Program-made: the position numbers and the translations under genes
Assembly: GCF_000150955.2 (NCBI RefSeq)
Contig: NC_011686.1
Coordinates: 1-64,000 of the forward strand
Length of the DNA: 64,000 nucleotides
Direction: 5' to 3'
Source of the DNA: Phaeodactylum tricornutum CCAP 1055/1
Lineage: Eukaryota > Bacillariophyta > Bacillariophyceae > Surirellales > Neidiaceae
Shown here: positions 29,627 to 39,800 of the stretch, piece after piece
Position numbering within the stretch: the first letter of the stretch is position 1
Layout of the letters: each line of letters begins with the position of its first letter
Notes under the pieces: model-generated
Databases searched by the model: none
Told to the model about the DNA's origin: nothing
What the model saw: only the letters and a program-made list of their open reading frames with translations

Positions 29627-30367
29627 TTTTTACAGATTAAGGCCAGCAGTTACCCCACTTTATGGGTGTACCTCCTCAAGCTTCTTGAAAAGTTGCATGG
29701 CTCTTTCCATGCATTTCACCTGCAACATCATCCGGGTGGAACAAAAAATCTCCAATTACAATCTCAACAATTGCAGCATTAAATTGAAATCAAAGTGGCT
29801 GTTCCACTCCCATGTGGCCATCCAATGTGTTGACAAATGGAACTTGATTTTTTGCAAAGAACTCTTCTTTCTCCTTGACATCTTTTATAGCCTGGTATTC
29901 CATCCAGGCTTCTGCATGCTGAGATTGTAGGTGGTGCCTAAAACTATAAGGACAAAAGTTGGAAAAGTACTTGACATTTGTGGTTCAAGATCTTTTGCTT
30001 GCCACCACTTCTTCTCATCCAAAGAAAATACAAAATCTGCAAGCTACACTTGTGACACAAGAGCTGACAGGGTCATGTGCAGTAACCTACAATCCATATT
30101 GAACATTGTGACCCTGCAGGAAACTCATCTTGCCATAGGGAGATGTCTTGCAGTTGGGAGACGGGTTGTCAGGTTGACTGGAAGAGAAGAAGAGCCCCAC
30201 ATGGTTGAAACAAGCTATGGTGGAGCGAGATTGTGCAGATTTTGTCCTGTCTTTACAAGAATTGCACTAATGTTAGTTCTGGGAAAATCAGTCTTGTCTG
30301 CTGTGTTTCAGTCTTATTTGCGGTTTTTTCTAAAATCATATTTGCGGTTGTTTGCGGGATTTAGGCC

Positions 30368-31180
30368 TAGAAAACTGCAACAATAACCAACTAGAATTGC
30401 ACTAGAATAGCACAAGATCACTAGTGTAGTTACAAAACAGAGCAAAACACAAATTATACCTTTATCTGCCTGAGCAGACCAGTCTTAGTCTAACGTACAT
30501 ATGACGTGGGGTTTTTCTAGTCCCCTCACATTGGAACTATGACACACATAGGACTATGTGTCCCCTCAAAACCACAACGGGAAAAATAGAGGCACACACA
30601 CACGACGCTGCACGCAATATAACAAATGCAATGCAATTTGTCCCAACCAGAATGACGGTCGAGAACGGGAAAGTCGGCAAACCCTTCAATAAACCAATGT
30701 CACCACAAAATTTGCCGTATGAGTTCTTGACATTTCGGAGTAGGCTGGACCTTTGTAAGAACATCAGCCAAATTTGTATCCGTAGGTTCATATGCAATCT
30801 TGATAACTTTCGCGGCAACACATTCACAAACAAAGTGATATGCAAAGGCATTACTCTTCTTCCTCAACATTGACTCCGGAGCTGTCGTGTTATAAACCAC
30901 AGACATATTGTCGCACAAAACTCTAGCAGCACCGTCAATAGGAATACCCATCTTACGTAGCTTGTATTGTAGACCTTAAATCATCTCAGTAGCGGTCTTA
31001 AGTGCAACAAACTCGCTTCCAAAAGTAGAGGCCTTGACTGAGTTCTGGCGCTTAGAAAACCACATAATAGGGGCACAATTCACATAAATCAAAACACCTG
31101 TACGAGAACAATGAGTAACACGCACATAACTGATAAAGTATAGCCACGCAATACTGCAATTTGCCACTAAGGTGAGCAAT
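30368..31180 (-). mobile_element. Copia-type LTR element D, short remnant
   Basis: This minus-strand fossil consists of a 152-bp LTR (30368-30519, TAGAAAAC...TTTTTCTA), a polypurine tract (GTGAGGGGAC), a 3' untranslated part resembling that of element A, and a broken RNase H end (RVLCDNMSVVYN, DTNLADVLTKVQ). Everything upstream is lost. It belongs to a sister family of element A and appears older. Its LTR replaces the right terminus of the hAT-like transposon. The right edge is approximate. Confidence 0.8.
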
Positions 31181-31550
31181 TGTCATAGCTATTGTTGTTG
31201 GAACATTCAACTAGCATAGTGCCTAGCTCTGAATATTGGCCATGTTTGCCAGCCTTATTACTGTCCCAGTCGTCGTCTGTACGACGCTGCGGATAGAGGC
31301 AACGTTTTTCGGGTCATTACCGAAATGTCATTTGCGAAGGCAGTGCGAAGTGACACGTGTATGCATCTAAGGATGCAGCAACTGTGACACGCAAGACGAC
31401 ATGTCTTGCTGACCAAGAAATCATCTTTACATCAGCGATTTTCTCTATTATGGTCGTCCCTTGAGAGGTAAAGAAAATACCTTCTCCACGTCTACAAACT
31501 GGGATTGAATCAAAGCAGATAAGTCTGCACATGATCAAAGGGTCTCATGT

Positions 31551-31600
31551 TCATCTGCATTCATTTGCATTCATATGCATTCATTTGCAGTCATCTGGAT
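31551..31600. repeat. 10-bp tandem repeat, five units
   Basis: Five exact-length units of TCATYTGCAT type (TCATCTGCAT, TCATTTGCAT, TCATATGCAT, TCATTTGCAG, TCATCTGGAT). The 10-bp period equals one helical turn. Confidence 0.85.
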
Positions 31601-32056
31601 TCTGCGGGATCAATGCATAGAAGACAGTACAGAGGCTACGGTCTCCTTGAAAACAATTGACCAGAACATTACTATCCCGGTGATGTGACTATCCGTGGAG
31701 AGTTGTACTGATTCTACTGAGACTCCTAAGGGAGCTCCAAGGGATTTGTTTCCACTTGAAAAGATTACATCCATAGTTGTCTCTACTCACAATTCTAAAT
31801 TCAGTCAAGGTCAAACCAATTGAGTTACCAATTAATTACAATACAATTGGGGCCTAACAAGGTTTTCCCCTTTTATTCATCTTACTCTCTCATTGTATCA
31901 ACAATACATTGCGTGAGTATAGAAGAATCCGTTATAACAGATGCTTGATGTGGGGTTTTTCTAGGCCCAAAACAACGCATTTACAGTTAGAGCGGCCTCG
32001 CCAGTAGTCATTCTTCTTATGTTGGATTGCTGGAGCCGCTGGTGTGAGCAGTGCTG

Positions 32057-32077
32057 CCCCCCCCCCCCCCCCCCCCC
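32057..32077. repeat. Run of 21 cytosines
   Basis: A homopolymer C-run about 85 bp left of block-end motif copy 5. Its length is prone to sequencing error; on the minus strand it is a G-run able to form quadruplexes. Confidence 0.9.
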
Positions 32078-32160
32078 ACTCCTCTTTTGCTGATCATGAG
32101 CTGTGCGCCCCTGGTTTCCGACACGTTTCAAAATTTCAATATTCGAATTTTCCCTTTTCT

Positions 32161-32184
32161 CCCTGGGATCTCCCTCCCCTTAGG
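32161..32184 (+). repeat. Block-end motif, copy 5 (subtelomere/core boundary)
   Basis: CCCTGGGATCTCCCTCCCCTTAGG, nearly identical to copy 4 but 25 kb away. It is the last subtelomeric feature; the first core gene begins 193 bp later. Confidence 0.8.
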
Positions 32185-32376
32185 TCTGCTCTCGTCCGTA
32201 TTTGAAATATCGGCTTCGCGCTGCTGGGCGTCATGCGATGCGAGGAAAATGACCATGGTGTAAAATGCCTGCGTGACAGTAAATACACTCCTTACGTCGA
32301 AAAGGATTCCTGCACCAGTGCAAGCTTCGCTCCACGCAAGGAATCAATTTTACAGTCCATTTCAATTTCATCCAGA

Positions 32377-33266
32377 ATGTCGGTACGTGACAGATTCTGA
32401 ATAGCATCGTATGTCAAATTCCAACGTTTTCATTTTGTTTTAACATAATGGGCCTTGCGGGTTGGTCTCCAATTTAATAGTGTGCTCGTTTCTCGGCATG
32501 GCAAATATCTTATCTTCGCCCATGCCCGTGTGTTCGAGGCTCAGATTTTGAGTTTCTTCTTTTCGGTACTCAAGCCTCACTGTGGGTGCTTTCATTCTCC
32601 CCTTCGTAGAGCATTCCTCCTCTCCTTCCCAAGGTTGATGCAATTCTAGTACTCGATGGCGACGGAAATCGTCTTGCCGGTAAATATTACGGTACTTTCC
32701 TAAAGAAGAAGCAAGACGATAAATCTGCTGAGGAACGACGGGACGCCTTTGAAAAAGCGTTACAACAAAAAATCGCCGGTATTGCAGCTCGTCCCGATGC
32801 CGCTGAAGTCGTCACTTGCCAAGGACGAACTGCAGTTTTCTGCGGGGGCGCCATCGGTGGAGGCGCAGGTGGAGATGTTCGTGTCGTGCACATTGGTCCT
32901 CCAGGAGAATCCGAGCTTGTACTTGCCTACTTGTGCGAGGGAATGTACGACGCTCTTAGCCATTTAATGGGTGGATCCACTGATCGCTCCATGGTTTTGG
33001 ATAATCTCGAACTGGTCTTCTTGCTTATCGATGAGCACTGCGACGGCGGTATCATTCTGGAAGTAGACGGTTCCAAGCTGGCTTCGGCCGTTCTGCTACG
33101 GGATGATGACGGAGTGGGAGATGATTCGCAGCAAGGTCTACATGGACAAGGTGCCCAGCTAGGAATGGCGCCCGGAGTAGCGCCTGGCGATATGACTATC
33201 GGTCAAGCCTTTCGGCAGGCGCGAGAACAGTTTCTTGCTGGTATGACGTCTAGGGATGGCATGTAA
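32377..33266 (+). CDS. COPZ: Coatomer subunit zeta (COPI)
   Basis: The zeta subunit of the COPI coat pairs with gamma-COP and acts in Golgi-to-ER and intra-Golgi transport. Two exons: a six-base first exon (Met-Ser, 32377-32382), an intron 32383-32633 (GTACGT...CCCAAG), then 32634-33266, giving 212 residues. The longin-type fold is clear: AILVLDGDGNRLAGKYY at 5-21, and NLELVFLLIDEHCDGG at about 126-141. The C-terminal tail after about residue 165 is Gly/Met-rich and longer than in most relatives. The tiny first exon explains why no long ATG-started frame covers the N-terminus. It is the first core gene inside the subtelomere, so its promoter lies close to repeat DNA. Confidence 0.9.
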
Positions 33267-33704
33267 ACATCGGGAAGATCTTGTAAGGCAAAAGAGTAGC
33301 TTACTATCATTCCATCGTTTAGATTTGATTTATAAGTCGTAATCATTCGTTTGGATTCAGTTGCACCAGCAATGAGAGATAAGCATGTTTGGATGTCATC
33401 CCTTTTTTACACTGTAGCAGGAGGGATTTCTCCTACGATAGTTTTTCCGATTGTCTACTTCTCATGGTGCCCAACTACAGATAAACACAAAAGTCCGAAA
33501 GGCCCTGGTTGTAGATTTGTATGAACTTTTCTAGGTTCAGTTGACTTGCGTTAAGCATTAGTGGTGCTTTCGAACCTGAATGTAAATAGTACGGAAGTTC
33601 CGTTATGTAGAGGTATACAACCCTTTCAAAAAACTTTTCCAGCAGGAATCGGAAAGTTTTTCGGCGAGGGTCTATGTTATTGTTAGGCAAGGGAAGCAGA
33701 TGCA

Positions 33705-34437
33705 CTACCATGCAGGCCATCTCCACCTTCCGCCATTGGATATTTCGCCTTGAGAACTTGTCACAGATATTCCGGTTGCTTGCCTAGATGTATCTGTTGG
33801 AACATTTCCTTTCAATACATGCAAATCCTTGCTTTGATCTGTATCGTCAATTGGAACAATGTCTTCTCTAGCTGGCGCAACATATTTCGGTCCGAGATTA
33901 AGAAGGGATTCACTGTTGGCTTTTACAACAACCTCTAAGGCCTTGAGACGGGCATCCAACGCATGCAACTTTGCCTGCAAGGAATCTCTCTCTGCCTTGG
34001 ACGCAGCCCTCCTTTTCGATTCCTTGTCGTTCTCTTTTTCTTTGCTGCGATTATATTCCCAGAGTAGCCAGCCTACCGATACACTTAAAATGAACGTTTC
34101 TCCCACTAGTTCTGCGCCCTCTTTCATTGCCTTTTCTTCCTCCAGTGGGGTGATACTACGAACTTTGTAGCCAGCACTCCAGATGGTCATTCGAGACGAG
34201 AACTGATGTGATGTTTGTCCGATGTTAATGAGGAGACGCTGTGTGACTGGGTACCGGGAGAACTCATGTTTTATCCGTTTTGAGAGAGGCTTGGCAAGAG
34301 TTTTCACAAGCAATCCTGCAATCTTGGTCAGCCTGAACAAATGGTAAGTCTATGAGGGTGCAGAGATAAGCGGGTACAGTCGTATTATTAGGGGAGCGTT
34401 GAGCAATTTCAGAAACTTACGGTAGAGCGTGAGCCAT
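33705..34437 (-). CDS. OPA3: OPA3-like mitochondrial protein
   Basis: OPA3-family proteins sit in mitochondrial membranes and influence mitochondrial shape and lipid metabolism. Two exons: 34437-34421 (ATG GCT CAC GCT CTA CC) and 34332-33705, with an 88-bp intron (GTAAGT...TTCAG), giving 214 residues. The first 100 residues match the family: LPLTKIAGLLVKTLAKPLSKR (shown here without spacing as one N-terminal helix), INIGQTSHQFSSRM, a conserved EEEKAMKEGAELVGE block and a hydrophobic FILSVSVGWLLWEY segment. A basic coiled coil (SKAERDSLQAKLHALDARLK) follows, then a polar tail ending in RWRWPAW. The gene is divergent from the plus-strand gene starting at 34842. Confidence 0.85.
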
Positions 34438-34841
34438 CCTCTCAGATAGTAACGCGAGGCTTGGCTATGAGATCCTTCGCCACATCCGAGGACGTTCCTA
34501 ACAGGTAGCTGTTTCCATTGATGCGGCATTTTGGTTCGTCTTTTGAGGAAATTGGCTCTCTTCACCAGAGTGAGTTTTCATTCGTCTATAGCGTAACCCT
34601 ACACCTGACTCAACAATGCGGATTCTACAAGTCCCAAATTGTCTACCTTGATTGGGCAAAACAGGGTGCCGTTCTAGAGGAAGTTTTTTTCGACCATGAT
34701 CGAACTCATTTTTCATTTTCTCCTATTCATCCCACTCACAAAGTCAGGAGTTTATGCGACTATGACCGCGATCGAAACGCTAGGTTCGACCGGATAACAG
34801 CTAAGAGTCATCAACTGTATTTGGACCACGCTCTAGTGCAC

Positions 34842-36791
34842 ATGGCGGCATCCTCCCCAAATTATGCCGATGGAAGAAGTTCTGGAAATGAGCGAAAAAC
34901 ACTTCTCCTAAGGTTGTCTGCAATCACATTGATGTGCTTCTTATCCCGCGTCTCTACAATTCAACCTATTCAGTCGACAGAGGCATTTCAGCTGAATCGG
35001 TTTCCGAAAGCGCCTTCACTTACACAGGAATGGTCAATCATAAGCTTGCATTTGCCCAAGACTTCAAGGCTGTTTGTGCAGAAAGGCGAAAACCGAAAGG
35101 AAAATGTGGAATTGGGATTTCTATCTAGGTTCCTACCTAGAACTCCGAATAAGGCGTCAAGTGTGGACTCTGCGGCGGGATCGCACTTCGAAGCTAGCGC
35201 GGAAAAAACATGTTCCAATGATGCAAACGACAACTCGCCGACGAATGCATATGGAAGTGAAAAGACCAACTTTACACTTCCGTGCAGCGTAGTGAGCCCG
35301 AAGAAGAATCTTAAATCAACAGAGCCACCAACAGTGCAGACTCCACCTAGCGTGAGTGAATCTTCTTTTGCCACAAATAAAACGTTGTCGGGAAAAAGTC
35401 ACTTGCTATCCGATCGAAGAAGCATAGATTCCTCGACCATTTCATCGAAGGAAAGCCCTGCAACTCAACGCCGCCGGAGCATACAAAAACCGTTGCGCCG
35501 TGCGGAAAAAAGCCAGGTGTACGCATTGAACTTGGCGGGGAAGTGCCGAAACGAGACTTTAACCGTTGATGATTTGGAAAAAATCCTCATGAGCAACGGG
35601 TACCTTCGGTTGTCCGATCTCCCGTCAGAGATGATGAATAGATCTAACCCCATGGAAGGAATCGGACAATCCATCACGGATCAAAACTTAGAACACATAA
35701 AGAAGGAGAATTCGCCGGGCTCAGTAGCTTTTCCTCAGCCATCTCTGCTGAGCTACCGAAGTATAAAGTGGGGTTCAACGGTTGCATCTGGCCTCGTTGG
35801 CGCTGTACTTGGTGTTTCTGTACTTCCAAGCTTTTGGTTGATCGGAGCTCTGCTCGGCGGTTTGTTCGGACATGAGACGGCAAAGCAACTTCCTGAACGC
35901 CCTCCGCCCAATGCAATATCTACATTTGTTATTCAATTGGGGCGTCGATTCGCGAAAGTGTATCTTTCACTGTACGACACATTTCAACGGATATGGTTTA
36001 TGTACAAGACCGGGCAACTCTCCTACGATTACTACAAACAGTACGAATCACTAGACCAGCGCTTCGCCATCCAAGCGAAAGTTGATGCATGGAACGCTCG
36101 ATTTGTAGAAGGAAAGATCGCCTTCGATCGTTGGGAAAAGGAAAATGAGATCGGGCGCAAGGCCCTAGCAGCCCTTCGTACATTCTGGCTCGTAGAGGAA
36201 TCAAGCCTGAAAAAGACTCTACGCAGCAGACGGCGCCAATCCCGCTACAGGTTTGTACAAATTGTGTATGACGCGGCTTATTGGATTGGTAGATCTCTTC
36301 GATCAATTTTGAACTCGGTTACTGGGAGGGACAACAAGGAACTGCATGAGTTCCTGGAGGGGCTTCGGATGGACTTATCGGAATCGAGAGTTGCCGACTA
36401 TACCAACAGGGTAACAGCTGTCTTTGTGGCTTTACTTGGGACCAACCTCATCGGAGCTCTTTTCATCATATCCCCTTTGCTAGTAAGCAGTGGCGCCGTC
36501 CTCGTTGGGATTATGTGGCCGACCTGGACGGGTGAACTTTGGAATCGTGTTTTGCGGTACGGAGACCAAACTCGGGCGAAGGGACGAGGTGACAAAATTG
36601 GAAAAGATGCGCTTCAAAAGCAAAGCCGCAAAGTCGACCAAGGACGCTACCATTTCTTCGTTGACCTTGACGGAAAGAAGAGATACTACAGGGTGGGGCA
36701 ACATTTTGCGCGGATTCAAAAGCCGGAAGACAGCAAAGCCCGAAGGAGCGTTCACAACAAATCTATGTGGGGCTTCTTCGAAAGCAGCTAG
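34842..36791 (+). CDS. Probable plastid membrane protein, unknown function
   Basis: From the ATG at 34842 the frame gives 649 residues. The frame is open upstream to 34518, but this start yields a sensible bipartite presequence: a hydrophobic core (TLLLRLSAITLMCFL) followed by STEA|FQL, the Ala|Phe cleavage site typical of diatom plastid signal-transit peptides. Residues about 60-250 are Ser-rich and low in structure. Two strongly hydrophobic segments lie near 310-345 (VASGLVGAVLGVSVLPSFWL) and 524-558 (VFVALLGTNLIGALFIISPL), with a helical region holding conserved-looking tyrosines and tryptophans between them. No known family is recognised. It is convergent with the Trf4-type gene, stop to stop about 36 bp apart. 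Confidence 0.75.
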   Translation: MAASSPNYADGRSSGNERKTLLLRLSAITLMCFLSRVSTIQPIQSTEAFQLNRFPKAPSLTQEWSIISLHLPKTSRLFVQKGENRKENVELGFLSRFLPRTPNKASSVDSAAGSHFEASAEKTCSNDANDNSPTNAYGSEKTNFTLPCSVVSPKKNLKSTEPPTVQTPPSVSESSFATNKTLSGKSHLLSDRRSIDSSTISSKESPATQRRRSIQKPLRRAEKSQVYALNLAGKCRNETLTVDDLEKILMSNGYLRLSDLPSEMMNRSNPMEGIGQSITDQNLEHIKKENSPGSVAFPQPSLLSYRSIKWGSTVASGLVGAVLGVSVLPSFWLIGALLGGLFGHETAKQLPERPPPNAISTFVIQLGRRFAKVYLSLYDTFQRIWFMYKTGQLSYDYYKQYESLDQRFAIQAKVDAWNARFVEGKIAFDRWEKENEIGRKALAALRTFWLVEESSLKKTLRSRRRQSRYRFVQIVYDAAYWIGRSLRSILNSVTGRDNKELHEFLEGLRMDLSESRVADYTNRVTAVFVALLGTNLIGALFIISPLLVSSGAVLVGIMWPTWTGELWNRVLRYGDQTRAKGRGDKIGKDALQKQSRKVDQGRYHFFVDLDGKKRYYRVGQHFARIQKPEDSKARRSVHNKSMWGFFESS

Positions 36792-36827
36792 TGGCAAAAT
36801 AGACGTCATAAGCTCCAAAAATAAAAC

Positions 36828-39342
36828 TCACTCGCGGCGTGTCGGAAGCTCTTGATCAATCTGTACATTGTAACCTTTCAATAGTTCAGCAGCTGTTGCT
36901 TCTCGTGGCAAAGACGCAGCTTTAGTGAGCTCCGCGGGATGGCGAACATCATTAGCTGAACTGGACAAATTATGTGCTCTTGTGCTGGATGTCTGTGCGA
37001 CGAAGTTCCGTACCGGTGCTTTATGGAAAGAGTTACTGTTCTTTGCAAGTTCATGGCAAAGAGTTGCCTTTGCTCGCTGTATATGCGACTGTCGTTCCTT
37101 CGCCAAGGCTTTGACGTCCACAATGTCGGCGAGAAAGGATCCGATATTTTTCGACGACGAGCGTGTCCGCTTCCAAAGACGGCGCCAGCACCGACCGAAC
37201 AGATCAACGCAGTGCTCCAAGAGGAAAACGTTGCTTAAATCAGCTATGGAAGCATCAAAAGTTGCAACCGGCACGTTCTTTTGCAAGTGCGTCATCGTAC
37301 CATCTAGTGAATTGTAACCTAAAATTGCACCGTAGCGAAACAGAAATCCTAAGAAGATCTCACTCGGTCGGTCATTGCCACCTAATAAAAGATGCTGCTC
37401 GATGTGGTATGCTACTAGCACATACAACTTGTAGCTTCCCAGTCCTCCCGCGAATGGTTCGTCGAGATTGGTTTGCTGCAAAACAACTTTTAAAGCCAGC
37501 ACAACCGGCGCAAAGCTTTGCAACAGTACAAAAGGTAGAGTTAGAAGGATATAAATTTCATGCCCACGCATATTCCGACCCAAACCGACCTTCGATATTT
37601 CTCAGTTTGACTACCGGCGTAAGGCGAGGTATCCGATCCATTGTGGCCACCAATAGCAATATCGCTTTCAAAACCAAGAGAGGTCGTCATTTTTACAATG
37701 GGTACCCTTCTGTAATACGGAGACAGGAGACTTGAGGTAAGAGTTGTCCATGGAAGTGTAACATATGTCTTTTTGGGAGGCCAAAAACAACGTACGCGGT
37801 CTTGATGAAAAGAGTCGACCTCGCGAATTTCCGTTTTTGAAGCTTCCTCCGAATGAGGCCCAAACAAGTAGTAACATGCTGCCGAGCCAAGCCGGTCGGT
37901 CCCAGTCTTTTTGATGTGCTATCTTGCGAGAAAAACGACACCTCAAGGTCACGGTCGCTCTTTCCTGCTCCTTCGCTCACTTCCTCGCCGAAGCCGTCGT
38001 GGGAATCATCGTCAGACGAATAGCTCACAAAGTGCCGATCCTCACTTTTAGCACGGTTTGGGACGAAAGCTTCCATTTTATCAGTACTATCGTTAAAAGA
38101 TTCATCATCAGACTCAACAGGTTTGGGCTTGGCCCTTTTAGGTTTGGCAGCTTTGTCGTTTAAGTCGTCGATGGGGTTTTCGGAATTGGCTTTGAAATGG
38201 CTCTCGGCTTTTTGACTTTGCAAAAAATGACCCTGTGATTTGATCACTCCGCTGTTGTCACCGATCGTTTGCGATAAACTCACGGAGCTAGAGGAATTGA
38301 TGGATGAGGTTTTGGGTAAGTTTAGTCTGTCGATACTGCGGACGTCGCCGAAACGGTCAATGACAAACAGGGACTCCTCTTGATCGATCACTCCCGCTCG
38401 CTCCGGTTCATTGTCAGGCGCGAAACTCAATGGTGGTCCATCCTCGTTCGAAAGTGAGTGGTTTTGCCTCGTCATCGGGTCCGGAGACATGGTATTAGCT
38501 TCGTCGACAGCCGCCAGCGCTTCCTGCCATTTTCGTTTCCGCTCTTGCTTGGCACAGTCCACCTTTTCCGAATGAGTGACTTGGCTGTTTTTCTTGGACA
38601 TGATTGCAGGCCGTCTTTTCTGGACAGGTACCACGCCCCATATGGCCAAATCAACGTCACTTCGAAAACTGCAAACGGCTTTGGTTCCAAACGAACCAAA
38701 CACCTGAACCCGAACCGCTTCTTGCATTGCTTCGCTGTTCCGATTGAAGAGCGTATGTCGCGATTCCTCGAATAAGTCTCGACATATCAGCTCGACTTGC
38801 TCCACGAGATAGTCCCGAATTTGACATTCTTCATCTGTGAGTCGTACGTAGTTGGCAAAAGATTCCAATTCCTTATCGAGCTTTAGCTTGGTTTCTTCGG
38901 GAAGAGCGTCCGATGGGATGATGTGGCCCGGACCTCGGCTGCATTTGGAGAGACCTTCACTCCCTGGCGAGCTGCGGTTCCTTGTCCTGCTAAGTTTCAT
39001 CCATGGTACAGACTGGGGGTGCCCAATACTTTCGGGAAGATTCAGTACAAATGTTGGTCGAGCTGCCTTCTTCTTGTAGCTGTCTTCATTCTTGGATTTT
39101 TTTCCTATCTTCCACGACAGCTTTCCTGGATGAACAGCTTTCAGTAGATGTTGCGTTTTTTTGCTGGGAAAGTTCAACTCGAGAGTCTCGCCTTTTCGTT
39201 TGCTTCGCACGCGTATGGGACCAAAGAGACTACCAATCCCCGGTTTAGCGTGCGTGTGACGTGCCGTGGAGGGTGTGGAAGCTGGTTTCTTGCTGCCTTT
39301 CCGGTTGGCACTTTTCGACGCTTTGGCTTTTCCTTTGCCCAT
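36828..39342 (-). CDS. Trf4/PAPD5-type nucleotidyltransferase (non-canonical poly(A) polymerase)
   Basis: This enzyme class adds short A-tails to nuclear RNAs, usually within a TRAMP-like complex, for decay or trimming. Three exons: 39342-37796, 37709-37590 and 37515-36828, with introns of 86 and 74 bp (GTACGT...TTACAG and GTCGGT...GCAAAG), giving 784 residues. The catalytic core shows VFGSFGTKAVCSF at 214-226 with the DxD pair at 229/231, then a third acidic site in SDIAIGG near 532. The central domain reads SFAPVVLALKVVLQQ from 556 and GGLGSYKLYVL near 580. A Ser/Asp-rich insertion of about 250 residues separates the first two catalytic Asp from the third, which is much longer than in yeast or animal relatives. 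The N-terminus is very basic (KGKAKASKSANRKGSKK), suiting nuclear localisation. Splice sites were chosen by frame and family alignment. Confidence 0.88.
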
Positions 39343-39800
39343 GGTGGAACAAGAGTCGTTTGTTTACACTAAATCTACTTGATTGGTTAAACGTGTCTAG
39401 CTACGTCGCTTACGGTGAAGTCTTCTTCCAGGATGCTCAGAATAACAGTAAACCACTACTTTGCCATCACCATGGTTTGTCCCATCTTCATGGAGTCGAG
39501 ATTCTGCGATTCGCCGACCGAGAAGGTTTCTTTCCGTTGGCATCCCGTTGGCTCGTCTGTAGGGCGCTACTAGACTGGAGTGTAATATTAACTGTAAACG
39601 AATGGAGACGCAATTCCAAATCGGACGCTGACCCTCATCAAATGATAGGGTTTCACAGGCAGGGTTTGCAAAGAAGTACGTGGTTCACGACCAAAAGACG
39701 ATCAACAACGCTGGTGGTGCCTTCGCAAATGAATACTGTAAGTGAGGTGCTTTAGATTACTAAGCTAACAGTAAGCTCTGCATAGTTCACACTAAAAAGC
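39343..39800. other. Divergent promoter region
   Basis: 458 bp between the Trf4-type gene (minus) and COQ4 (plus). Reading frames here are not protein-like; the region probably carries both promoters. Confidence 0.5.

Larger units (their letters stand above)
18017..30367 (-). mobile_element. hAT-like DNA transposon, split and truncated
   Basis: The left end begins CAGGCTGCCTTAAATTCGG and is followed by CCGCAAAT sites in both directions. At the right are the mirror sites (ATTTGCGG, TTGTTTGCGGGATTTAGGCC), after which the LTR at 30368 has removed the outer terminus. Without its insertions it would be about 2.5 kb. Only 106 bp of it lies left of the inserted LTR element B (18123-27935); the rest, with the transposase remnant, lies at 27942-30367. 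The CAGG terminus and transposase motifs point to the hAT superfamily or a close relative. The left 8-bp flank is TTAGCAGG; its partner is lost with the right end. Confidence 0.65.
31181..32160. other. Gene-free stretch between elements and core genes
   Basis: No convincing reading frame. It contains a small CGTCGT/ACGACG hairpin (about 31274), the 10-bp tandem repeat at 31551, a possible LTR edge (GGGGTTTTTCTA ending at 31963, like the edges of elements A and D) and a long C-run. Confidence 0.55.

Noticed and set aside
29931-30386. Plus-strand frame of 151 codons
   Set aside because: It runs over the transposon's terminal CCGCAAAT sites and into an LTR, opposite to the transposase; not a gene.
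34518-34841. Use of the upstream ATG of the plastid membrane-protein frame
   Set aside because: The added 108 residues overlap the OPA3-like promoter and destroy the signal/Ala-Phe presequence that the ATG at 34842 gives.
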